From Periconia sp. R9002 (Eukaryota; Ascomycota; Dothideomycetes; Pleosporales; Periconiaceae): a stretch of 64,000 nt of DNA. Location: NCBI GenBank assembly GCA_023627715.1, contig JAMAHW010000013.1, positions 434,001-498,000 on the forward strand, read 5' to 3'. Shown one piece after another: positions 1 to 10,210 of the stretch; position 1 is the first letter of the stretch; each line of letters begins with the position of its first letter. The notes below the pieces were generated by a model that saw only the letters and a program-made list of their open reading frames with translations, did no database searches and was not told where the DNA came from. A program made the translations under genes and the position numbers.

Positions 1-939
1 TCCTAACCTACGCTCCTGGTGCTCCTCTAATCGGTGCGGCCTGCTTAAGTGCAAATGCCTTGCTTAGTTTCATCAAAGGATACACCACGACAGCCGCGAT
101 TGGTGGCGCAGACATGCCCGTGGTGATCACCGTCCTGAACGCGTACTCTGGTTTCGCCCTGGTCGCCGAAGGATTCATGTTAGACAACTCCCTCCTCACC
201 ACCGTAGGCGCGCTCATCGGCGTGTCGGGCTCGATCCTCTCCTACATCATGTGTGTAGCCATGAACCGCTCCCTTACGAACGTCCTTTTCGGCGGCATCG
301 CCTCCACCCCACAAGCGCAATCCAAGATCGAAGGCGAAATCACAAAAACCACGGCCGAGGAAACGGCCGACGCGCTCTCCAACGCCGAAAACGTCATCAT
401 CGTCGTCGGCTACGGCATGGCCGTCGCGAAAGCCCAATACGCCATCTCCGACTTTGTCAAGTACCTGCGCGCCAAAGGCGTCAATGTGCGGTTTGCGATC
501 CACCCCGTGGCGGGCCGCATGCCGGGACAGTGCAACGTCCTCCTCGCCGAAGCATCCGTGCCTTATGATATTGTCCTCGAGATGGACGAGATCAACGACG
601 ACTTTGGCGAGACGGATGTCACGCTTGTGATTGGCGCCAATGACACTGTCAATCCTATTGCGCTGGAGCCAGGATCCGCGATTGCCGGTATGCCCGTGCT
701 GCATGCATGGAAGAGCAAGCATGTGGTAATTATGAAGAGAGGTATGGCAAGTGGGTACGCCGACGTGCCGAATCCCATGTTCTACATGGAGAACACGAAG
801 ATGTTGTTCGGGGATGCGAATGATAGCTGTAATGGTAAGTCGAATCATCTTCCATCTTCTAATCCCCCAAGAAATTTCTTCTCGCCTTTGCTAATCACTG
901 AAAACAGCTATCAAACGCGCTCTGGAGGAGAAGAAGTAG
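1..939 (+). CDS. NAD(P) transhydrogenase, mitochondrial, C-terminal part (cut by left edge)
   Basis: This is the 3' end of a proton-translocating nicotinamide nucleotide transhydrogenase, which couples hydride transfer between NADH and NADP+ to the proton gradient of the mitochondrial inner membrane. The visible part is read in the frame of base 3. It starts in the last membrane helices of the beta/dII domain ([27 protein letters not shown]) and runs through the NADP(H)-binding dIII domain. Family blocks seen are [37 protein letters not shown] and [13 protein letters not shown]. One intron (835-907, GTAAGT...ACAG) splits a codon, and a short last exon (908-939) encodes [10 protein letters not shown] before the stop. 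The N-terminal alpha/dI part and most of dII lie outside the window. Full-length eukaryotic enzymes are about 1,050-1,100 residues, so under a third is present. No defect is seen in the visible part. Confidence 0.95.
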
Positions 940-1462
940 GTCTCTCGGTATATAGAAAGGTAAGTAGGTGCTCGATGACAGCACGGACTCTTTCTTTGAG
1001 TAGCTATTTTTCTCTACCACTCCTATGATCTTCCTTCTTGTCCATTTGTCGGAAAGGTGAAGAAGCCATGTCCCATCGTCAAGCAAGCAAGCCAGCATGG
1101 AATGTATATACACACGCGCGTGCACATACCTAGGAATGCTCTCCCAAGTATATAGATTCGCAAGACGCAAGACGCAAGACATAGCATTCGCGAGCGGTAT
1201 ATAGATTCACTGTGGAATTACGTATACTTTCTATTTTTTAGTGTAGCTATTGCTGCTGCTGTTGTTCCTCAATCATCGTGCGTGACAATCTAGTCGTACA
1301 AGAGGTACATATGTGAAATGACAAGGCCGACAAAAGGTTCATTGTATTGATCCACACATAACGCCAAAAACAAGGTAAACAAACACAACCAAGAGCTAAC
1401 TGTACAAAATCCTCAAAATCGACACAACACCGTCCCTATCCCCTTTCACCCCATTCATTTAC
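940..1462. other. Intergenic, convergent 3' ends
   Basis: The transhydrogenase gene and the small minus-strand gene end towards each other here. The stretch holds three tandem copies of GCAAGAC (about 1160-1180), flanked by two copies of the 12-mer GTATATAGATTC (1149-1160 and 1197-1208), and a short GCT run near 1248. No gene is seen. Confidence 0.6.
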
Positions 1463-1910
1463 CTATTCTTCCTTCCCAACCTTAATCTCCAAGACATCCT
1501 TCCCAGCGCCCATCTTCAACAACTGCAACACCCCCGGCAAGTTCGCCTCGGTCAAGATGGTATACTCGGGCCACACTTTGCGATCGCGCCCCGCTTCGCT
1601 CCAGTGGATTCTGATCTCTTGGATGGTTTCTTGGGGGCCTTCTTTGGATTTGTACTTGGACATGACTGTTGTCACATTATAAATTGTGTAAGTTTAATAC
1701 GCCTGGATATGGAAGGAGAGTATGGGTTTCAAGGGATGATAGGGGAGGTGGTGGGTACGTACACTCTGCGCAGTTGGGGCTTTCGGAGATGGTGCTTGTG
1801 ATTTGCTTGTTCAGCGCTTTCAAGGTGGGCTTGGAGGAGGTGTCGATGAGGATGACTTCATGTCTGTTGGATGGAGGGAGCGTGAAGAGGACGGGGATGG
1901 ATGAAGACAT
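1463..1910 (-). CDS. Small conserved-looking protein of unknown function (116 aa, two exons)
   Basis: I do not recognise this protein. Exon 1 is 1910-1763 and exon 2 is 1665-1463. The intron (GTACGT...ACAG, 97 nt) joins NCAE to FMSKYK in frame, giving 116 residues. The N-terminal half (SIPVLFTLPPSNRHEVILI) looks like a beta strand followed by a helix. The C-terminal half is charged with an aromatic core (IRIHWSEAGRDRKVWPEY) and ends in a strand-like LEIKVGKEE. There is no signal peptide, membrane segment or zinc motif. The compact globular composition and a clean splice junction that restores the frame argue for a real gene. The frame after the donor carries a premature end, so splicing is needed. 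It transcribes toward the transhydrogenase gene. Confidence 0.7.
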
Positions 1911-2776
1911 TTTTGTTCTTTTTTATGTTCTTTCCGTAGGTTGACAAGCTCTTTTGCTATATCTTTAGAGATCGTATGATGGATTCCCTCACTGGTTTGG
2001 ACTGATGGTTAGATCCTTGAACGGCGAGATTACGGGTTCTTAAGGTAGTGCGTAGAACAATTTTGAGGGAAGGGTGCTGCTTAAAGTTTAGATGGAGGAG
2101 GAAGCGTCAATTGATACATTCAATCTCAAACACTTTACGTCGATGCGACGGAGACAGGCAGCAGGCTTTCCAAGGTTCGCTGTAGTACCAAAGTGGAAGT
2201 GAGCAGGGTACGTCATTGTGGCTTGGTCTGTGTCACCCTTGTACCGGTTGCTATTGAGAAAGAAAAGAGGGGTACAGGAGCAAGGCATCCTGCATCATGG
2301 AAGCAATGCAACAGTCTGACACTTTCGTTACATCCGAACAATCAACTTTCAATTGGTGTATCTCGAACTTCTTGCAATCCAATGCCAAAAGATAAATTAA
2401 GAAATTTTACGAGCTTGAGCGAGCGCCGTGCTACTACATACATACATCCTAAGATGAGTAGTCGCCCGCCTGCTGTTTGCTCTATCCTCGTAGCTCCAAC
2501 CGTAGCTAACAACCCTAGAAATTAATTCCATACAAGAAAAGAAAATCGAATAGGGGCGGCCGCCCATGTTACCACAGAGTGCGCAAAAATAAAGAAGTGG
2601 AGGGTATCCATCCCACAAAAATCCCCTTTTAAACCAATGCCATATAACGCCAAGGGCAAAATTTGCATGCATGTCTTGCAATTGTGCCTCCTTCGGACTA
2701 TCCAGGAACAACACTCTTCTCTGGCAACTAGGAGCTGACAATCAACATAGAAAGCATAGGCGAACACAGTGTCCTG
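1911..2776. other. Intergenic; no gene seen
   Basis: This lies between the start of the small unknown gene and the stop codon of the PHD-finger gene, both on the minus strand. It must contain the promoter of the former and the 3' untranslated region of the latter. A short TACA repeat is present near 2436-2447. Open frames here have no recognisable protein character. Confidence 0.55.
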
Positions 2777-4726
2777 TTACTTTCCATCCTGCGCGGATAT
2801 CATTTGTTGCCAGTGTGTGAGGTCGCGACTGAGGTGATCCATCATTTGTAAAGTGCTTAGACCTTTGAACGCATCGAGTTCATCGTCATCCGCTTTGGCT
2901 CCCTCCTGTGGTGATGCGCCGTTGGCTGCCGGCGTAGGAGGTGTTTTAACGGCTGGTGCCGCAGCGCTTCGCTCACCGGCCATATCAACTTGTCGTTGTG
3001 CAATATAATTCTGCATCGCTCCGGCAGGTCGCCGGATGTCATGCCACGACAGCTTTTGTAGCCGCGAGTTCTTCTTATTCGCCTGTCTACCACCTGTTGT
3101 GCCATCACTGCTATCGTGTCCATTCACGGTTCCGTTGGCAGCATTCAGCTGAGGCGAATTGGGTGTATCATCGTTGGCGGCTGGGGACGCTCCGTTTGTT
3201 ACACCTGGGGCTGTGTCTCTTGAATACTGGTTCCGCCCCAGACGACCTCGTTGTTTTGTTGGTGGCCGTCCTCCCTTTCTTGGAGCTGGAACGGGTTTGA
3301 GTTCGGTTGTGGGTGTTTCTGGGGGGACTGATTCGGAGGCGGGGGCTGCCATAGCAGGTTCTTCGACCGGGGGAACTTCTGGGGGCTCAGAGTCTGTTTG
3401 ACTGTTAACGCCATCTTCTAATCGCCGAAAGAAACTTTACCTTCTCCCTTTCTTCGCTCAGCACGGCCTTTCCGTCTGTTGGCAGCCTCGGCTCGCTCCT
3501 TTTCCTTCTCGCGAAGTTCTTTCTCCCGTTGACTCTTCGCTGCTGCACCGCGAGGTTTCTGTTTCGGCGCAGAAACCGTAGTGCTGTCGTCTTCGGATTC
3601 TAGGACCGGTGAATTGCTGGGCGATCGGGAACCTGTGCGCTGCCGTTTGACTTCCGGTTTGATCCTACCACAAAGCTTGTTAGCATACATCGTGTTTTCC
3701 TCTCGTTAAGTAGCAAACCGTACTCTTCGCTCTCATCTCGGCCTCGTTTTTTGCGGGTACCGTTCTCTGACGCTTCTATCGGACCTTCGTGCTTGCTCTC
3801 CTCAAGAACTTTTCGCAGCACTTCATCTTCGTCATACGCCGCCCTGCTATTCATTGTTGACCGTCGTTTGCTAAACGACTCGGCGCTTGCTCGCGAAACG
3901 CGCTCCTTATCCCTTGCAGTCTTGCCGTCCGACTCCTTAGAGAGGGACGACTTGCGAGCGTTTTTGCCGTGGTGTAGATCGTATACGGGAAGGTAACGAG
4001 AGTATTTTTGCCTGTTTCAACATGTCAATTTGCTGCTCCAAAGTAGCACAACCGAAATGTCTCCGTGAACTTCTTGGTTGGTTCTGCTCTGGCAAAGCGG
4101 AACAGACAACCGAAGAATGCCGGAGAAAATCAAGAAGACACAACTTACCCTTTAGAGCTCATCATGACCTTGTGCAAGTCACTCCTGCACTCTTCGCAAA
4201 AATACTCTTCGGGACTGGCAGCTTCGTCCATTATGCCGACACAACCGCCGTGCTGCCAAACCTTACAAATGTCGCATTGGATGAATAGGCCACCTGCTTC
4301 ATCACCCTGAATGTCAGAATCTGTCAAAGAGGCGGAAAGACCATCTTTGGACTTGCCGGCATCCGACGGTGGACCCGGGTATTCCTGTTGCCCACACAAG
4401 CAACGTGTAACTTCATCCTCCTCTGTTATCTCATCGTCGAGCTCATCATCAAGCTTCGTAGTCTCGTTCTCGTCGACATCTTGCTCGCGCGTGCGACGGC
4501 GGGTCAAAGGTGGTTCTACCTGGGCATCGCGAGGCGGCTCGTCAAGCTCATCCGAGGAGAGCGACCGAGGGGTAGATGATTTCTGTGGCGATGACTGCTT
4601 GTGATTAGCTCTCGTCGCTCGATCACCGCGAGTGGATGAGGCCGAAGACGAAGAGGTGCTGTGAGCCGCCGTGACGCCGGGCGGGGGCTGTGTGGTACGA
4701 GCCCGCGACGACCGACGAGGCGACAT
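2777..4726 (-). CDS. PHD-finger protein, Cti6-like subunit of an Rpd3-type histone deacetylase complex
   Basis: This is a four-exon gene (4726-4149, 4011-3724, 3664-3441, 3393-2777) encoding about 568 residues. The start MSPRRSSRAR was chosen because the basic N-terminus is typical of fungal Cti6 relatives; an upstream in-frame ATG at 4822 would add 32 residues. A PHD finger spans residues 109-180: a CxC pair, a long acidic/serine insert, then CDIC, HGGC and CEEC, giving the C4HC3 set. The rest is disordered and charged, with lysine/arginine-rich runs (RAERRKGEG) and a C-terminal helix ending TLQMMDHLSRDLTHWQQM. In yeast Cti6 reads H3K4me3 and belongs to Rpd3L; the same role here is inferred. 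The third intron must be 47 nt (3440-3394) to keep the frame; a closer AG would make an implausible 23-nt intron. Confidence is high for a PHD chromatin protein and moderate for Cti6 orthology. Confidence 0.85.
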
Positions 4727-6603
4727 TGAACTTTCGAAGGCGTTTATTCGTTGAGAAGGGAGTTCTTTGGCGGGAGAAGGTAAGAATTGAGGCGATTGTG
4801 GAGGATACAGTGGTGCGCGCAAGAATGAATTGGGTAGGAGGTCGAAGTGGGAGGGCGGGGAAAAATGAGTCGACGAGACGAAAAGAAGTGGTCTAGCAAT
4901 TTTCTGACGGATATAAGGACGAGAATTGCAGTGTGATCACTCGACTGCGATTCTCACGCTGGGTAAGGTAATGTGGTGGGCGGAATGAGGTTGGTGACGG
5001 ATCAAAGTGCGGAGAAAGTCAGAGACGAGGAGCTTCGAACGCCGATGGGACGGATTGGAGATTGAACAAAGAACCGCCGGCGCTCGTGAAGCATGATCTG
5101 GGCTTCGCGGTGTGTCTGGATCGTGGGGCTGGTACGAAGAAGCGTGATGTTTCGGTAGGAGGAGGGATTAGAAAAGCACCTCACCTCCATCCTCGAGAGA
5201 CAGGCGTGCGCCCGCGCGAGTTCAGATGGTCCGCCGTAGTAATGCACGCGCTATTCCTCATACGGGATAGCGCCATTTTGTCGTCGGCAGTACCAATATC
5301 GAAATTCGCTCTGGAAGGGCTGCGGCGGGAGAGGAGCTGGGGGTTAATCATGGCGAGTGTACAGGCAGATACTTTGATATGTGTGACTGGAAGAGTTGTG
5401 TGGTAGCAGAGAAATAAAGTGCAGCATCGACGGAAATGCGTGGCCGGGGGGAGGGGGTTGTTTACTAGAGCTGTCCAAAGCGGTGGCCTTTGTACGAGAA
5501 TCCACCGAAGTTGTCTTGGCGGCCCGTTGAAGCTCCTACAACAACGATGACGCACAGAGCGAAGCTCCCGAGAGCACCTTGAAGGTCACGTTTTACAAGC
5601 CTCGCGCATCCAGTTGGCCCAGTTAGCCTTGCTGACCCCAAAGCATCTGTTGATAGCTTCTTATTCGCCCCAGTGATTTTTCATGCTGTGAGGGATCATG
5701 TATATATTGTGACAAATCGCTCTCGAGTAACTCGATCACACAGCGATGCCCTTTAAATTTCGATAACGAAGTGTACGATCGCTTTTAATCGAGTGCTATG
5801 GTTTCTATCATTGGCACCAAGTAATTTTTTACCGAGAGGGAAAAGAGTTTGGTCCCGTGATGACGACTGATAGGAAGAAATCGTTGGTTGATAGCATTCC
5901 TCGAGTGAGTGGCAGAACAGAACAGTTCGCAGCAATCAGACGAGGATTTCCTAGATCAATTCTAGATGTGTTCGATATTTATCTCCTTCTGCAGCTTTTT
6001 GGATCAACTTCAGATCACTGTCCGGGGTTCTGGGATGGTAAGTCGATGGTGATGATAGCGGCACTTGAGCACTGAGGAGACTACAGTACAGTCAGCCTCA
6101 GCGTCCAGGCTCTTTTGTTGTATCAGAATGTATGGATAGTCAATTTCAATAGATTTGTGAGCGACAAAAACAGGTCTGATGCTGCCAGCAATGCCCGTAA
6201 CTAACTGTCCAGTGGCTTTCCCCTTGGTCCTCATATAGTATCGTAGGCAGAATACGAGTGTATGATTGTTCAACAATTGGTTTCACCGTAAACATCGACA
6301 GCTCATATGAAAGAGAAAATCTGCTTTTTTAGGTAAAGTCACCTGTGGTGAGTTGATGGGCAGTTGTCCGAAATCGAAGCTTCTGGTGGCGCAGCGTCAC
6401 GAACAAGACGCGGTATTGTTTATATACACGCCACAACTTTATGGCCTCAAAAAATTAGACGAGGCGGCGCGACGCGTCTAGCTGCTAGTACGCGTGGGTA
6501 ATAAATCCTCTTTCACCTCAAATTTCCTCTTTCTCCAATTCACTTTGTCGTACACAACAAGTTGTCTCTATATTTGCACAAGTACTCTTATTCTGTTGCA
6601 GCA
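4727..6603. other. 1.9-kb intergenic region between divergent genes; no gene seen
   Basis: This separates the divergently transcribed PHD-finger gene and the first BTB gene, so it should hold both promoters. Frames of 60-125 codons occur, but none has domain character or a splice pattern I could extend. A TATATA-like element (TTTATATACACG, about 6419-6430) lies roughly 180 bp upstream of the BTB start. Confidence 0.5.
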
Positions 6604-7647
6604 ATGTCTGGTATTGAAAACGAAAACAGACTTCCACTATATCTTACTGCTGTTGGTGCTCCGCACTATGTTGCCTTCTACGAGGAGCAAGGCACTGCCG
6701 ACGAAGTGAATGAGGCTCAACCTGGTGACACTGCGGAACCTACAGACTTCTGGCAGTACGTTCACAGCATAGATATAAAAAGTATTTCAAGACTAATTAC
6801 TCAAGAATCTGTTCGCCTCAACTGCTTGATGAAATCTTGCGAGATTCATCCAACGTCCGCATCTACTACGCAAAGGGCACCAAGAAGATTACAATTGACC
6901 GCACGCTCATCTGCAGCCACTCAGATTTCTTCAGAGCAGCCTTCAATGGATCCTTGATGGTAAAGAATCGTATCATGGGCAATCCCTCAAATTGAACTTG
7001 GCAGACTAAATACAGTAACTCGATAGGAATCTCAAACTGGTACCATCCGTATCCGCGGTGACTTCCCCTTGGCCGTCGAAGCCATGATCATGTTCCTCAA
7101 AGAAGGATACTACAGCTTCGACATGACCGCCCGGCGCACCTACCCACGCCTAACGATGCTTGACATGCATGTTCATTCCTACATTATCGCCATGAAGTAT
7201 AGCATTCCTGCCCTAGTCCGACATGCCATTCCAGAATACATGAGGATGGGCACAAACATCCTCAACTGTTACATCCAGGCGTATCCAACGGCCCGCTCAG
7301 ACATCTGGTCCAACTCTCGACCCCTGGAGAACCGACCCTTTGACGACTCTCCGGCTGGAGAGGTCGAGCAACTCTTGGATTCCATCTCACTCATTTGGCA
7401 CAATACACCAGATTCGGACGATGTCATGCGCTTTGCCGCTATCAAGACAATCGAGCCGTTCTTCAGCAGGTTGGCGCGCCTGAAGATGTTCTCGGCTCTG
7501 TGCATGTACCTCGATGGGTTTGCCGAGGACTTGCAACTCTTCTTTGGGTATGAAGGCTTGGACTTCAACATCATTGAGACACCTTTCAGGGACAGGCACC
7601 ACCTTCGATTCCACAACATGAAGGGTTGCGACGTGGTCGACGGTTGA
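6604..7647 (+). CDS. BTB/POZ-domain protein (308 aa, three exons)
   Basis: Exons are 6604-6755, 6806-6959 and 7027-7647. Introns of 50 and 67 nt have GTACGT and GTAAAG donors and CTAAT/CTAAA branch sites. After an acidic N-terminus of about 50 residues, the BTB core begins in exon 2: QLLDEILRDSSNVRIYYA, then TIDRTLICSHSDFFRAAFNG, then RIRGDFPLAVEAMIMFLKEG. This is the strand-helix layout of fungal BTB proteins. The C-terminal part is helical and looks like the usual BTB follow-on region. No MATH, Kelch or ankyrin domain is present. BTB domains dimerise and often recruit Cullin-3; which substrate or partner is used cannot be told. The start codon is the first ATG that gives a sensible N-terminus. 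Another BTB gene follows in the same direction 860 bp downstream. Confidence 0.85.
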
Positions 7648-8509
7648 CTACTAGGAACTTTGACGAATTGTGGCGAGCAACTCTTGGGGTTTTGTGGATT
7701 TGCCTCATTTTGCAGGAATTGCATAAGCATGTTGCCATTGGCATGCTGCAATTGGCACTTGGTCCACGGTAAGAACTGATGCCTTTCTTTTTCTCACAAA
7801 AAGTTCTCTTTGACATCCCTCTTGCCGAACATACCAATACTGTTTTCCATATCTGGTTCGGTGGCCATGGTATAGTTCATGTACTTGCTATGGACAAGGT
7901 CAGTCTACTGGCCTCTCAAAATATGTATAGCTTATCACCATGAGCATGGATGGCATCAGTGTAAGCGGTCTGTCGCATATATAAAAAAATAGATTTACAA
8001 AAAAAAAACTTGATTTCCACTACCTGAGTCATACGGTGAAACCCGACAAGTTGTATGTTGCATTGTTCAATCTCAGACACTAGAAAACAAAGAAGATATC
8101 TCAAGGCTATTGAAAACCTGAGTGTCATGGGTATGGACGCTCCCAACGTTGTAGGACAATAAGATTGGAGCGCATGAGTCCACACATGGATGGCCTTAAA
8201 GCCGTACCATCACCATCACTTGAATATTGCTCTAATTCCCTTACCTTGTGTAACAAATATCCCTCGTAAATCAACTTTCAGCATTTTGTGCGCTCAAGGC
8301 TATGCTAAACTTCCTCAGATGAATGTGGACGTGAAAGTGACTCTCAACGAACCAGACCTCTGGATTCACTCACTCACTCACTCACTCACCAAAACTTCAA
8401 ATACAGCATGAAACTTTTAGTGCGCGCCGAACTTTAGCCCTCCTCTCTTCCATCTCCACTCTCAACCTCTTCTTCTCCAACCCAACTACTCCATCAACGA
8501 AAAAACCGA
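7648..8509. other. Intergenic between the two BTB genes
   Basis: No gene is seen. It carries A-rich stretches near 7984-8008 and a TCAC microsatellite at 8366-8389, about 120 bp before the next start codon. Confidence 0.55.
8366..8389. repeat. TCAC tetranucleotide microsatellite
   Basis: Six head-to-tail copies of TCAC lie in the promoter region of the second BTB gene. Confidence 0.9.
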
Positions 8510-9699
8510 ATGGCAGTAACTTCCGAGGGCGGCGGAGCCCTGAGTGGCGAGTGGTATGAAAAGTAGGTTCTTGACAGCTTTAGAAAAATGACATAATGCT
8601 TACTGACTATCACAGGTTGTTCGACAGCGGCATGTTTTCAGATGTCACGATCCGTTTCGGTGGAACACCCTTCTCACACAAACACGAGCTCAAAGTGCAC
8701 TTCAACGTCCTTTCTAAAAAATGTGCATGGTTTGCGTCTCGTTACAAGATGGGCGAGCAGAGCTTATTCGCAAAGGAATGGAAGGCGGGAAACAAGATCA
8801 TTTTCGAGAAAGGAATCGCAGATGATAGCCTCGCACCGTGCACCGACAACTGCCAACAAAACGTCGACTGCAAGTCCTGGACTCTATTTCTTTCCCTCAT
8901 GAAATTCTGCTATACCGGAAACTATCTCAAATGCGTTGACTTTGAGAGGTATAACAGCCGGGAGAAAGCCGCCATAAACATATACATGTATATGCTGGGG
9001 AAGCGATACGGTGTGAACGACATTCTCGACGATGCAATAAATTGCTTCACGGATGAAATACAGAGCTTGCAAAATTTGGATCAAGACGCGGTCGTTCAAT
9101 ATATCAATATCATCTACAGGCTCCCAGGGCTAGGCGACGATGATATTCTGCGTACTATAGCTCTCAATGAGGCAAAACAAGTTGCCGATGCCGCCTCCGT
9201 TCCAATCACGCAAAAGCTATTACATACCGAGATTGAGAAACATATCAGAGAACTGATGCCGGAAGCGAGCAAGCATCTTTTCGAAAGCGGCTACACGGTT
9301 GTCGACAAGGACAAACATCCGACTTGCTTTCGCTGCTATGAGCCCCTCGAGTTTGACGAGAACCCGAAACCAAAGCGACCACTTTGTGAATTTTGCCAGC
9401 ATGCGAACTACAATCGAAGACCGATCCCTTCCCCTACCAATGTGATCAATGGCTATAGCATCGCCCTTTGGGATTGCCAGAACTGTACTGTTAGGTGGTC
9501 ATGTGAGGGGATTAGAACACGGGGAGTGGTGATGGAAGACTGTCCTTGCTGTACAGTAAATGGACCAGGGTTGGAGGCATCAGAGATGAATGGATGGGTA
9601 TGCGAAAAGTGTGACACGATCTGGACTACAACCTCCACTAAAAAAAAGGATGCTCTGCCTCTGGAGATCTGCATCTGCTGCCCCCACACACTGGGATGA
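8510..9699 (+). CDS. BTB-domain protein with three C-terminal zinc-ribbon-like modules (378 aa)
   Basis: Exon 1 (8510-8562) and exon 2 (8616-9699) are joined across a 53-nt intron that completes a Lys codon, giving YEKLFDSGMFSDVTIRFGG, a classic BTB entry sequence. The BTB fold continues with FSHKHELKVHFNVLSKK, CYTGNY and a helical region to about residue 240. The C-terminal 140 residues hold six Cys-x2-Cys pairs: CFRC with CEFC, CQNC with CPCC, and CEKC with CICC. They form three successive four-cysteine units separated by 16-22 residues, each resembling a zinc ribbon. BTB domains mediate dimerisation and often Cullin-3 binding; zinc ribbons bind nucleic acid, protein or ubiquitin. I do not recognise this pairing as a named family, and the specific role is unknown. 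The single clean exon makes the fusion real at gene level. Confidence 0.85.
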
Positions 9700-10210
9700 A
9701 GGAAAGGATTACTTTACGGCATGAAACGGAAAGAGAGGGAGTTTCTCACACATTGGACCTGGGAACATACGTCACTATCGATCGCTCCAAGTGGAGCAAA
9801 AGGAAGAAAAGTGTCAGTGGCATGAAACAAGGAGGCAATACGTTACTCATGCATTGAAATTGAGAGTTAAAGTCTTCTACCAAGCGCTGAAAACAGAGAC
9901 AAGGAAAGGGAATCAGGAATATACTTTATGATATGGTCATTCAAAAGATTGGAAATGCTTCACAAGGTCATACAGCAACATATGAGATTACATATAGAGC
10001 AATTTTCGCCAATTTCCACCGCTGAAACGCAATGAGCGAGTGACTGAGGTTCTCGGTACATCACGACTCATTCTACTGCGGCATGGATGAGTACCAAAGT
10101 TTATGATTTGTTTTTCCTTTTTTTTCTGGCTTTTACAATCAATGGATTCATTTTGCAAATCTACAAGTGACCACTGACGCGACTAGTGATGTATCCACAG
10201 ATGTGATGAT
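9700..10210. other. Convergent intergenic region
   Basis: The second BTB gene (plus) and the helicase gene (minus) end towards each other. Only 3' untranslated sequence and a T-rich tract (10107-10130) are seen. Confidence 0.55.

Noticed and set aside
180..848. 222-codon minus-strand frame
   Set aside because: It is antisense to the transhydrogenase coding sequence, which matches its family throughout.
3418..3440. 23-nt intron in the PHD-finger gene
   Set aside because: It restores the frame but is shorter than any intron a spliceosome is known to handle in ascomycetes; the 47-nt alternative also restores it.
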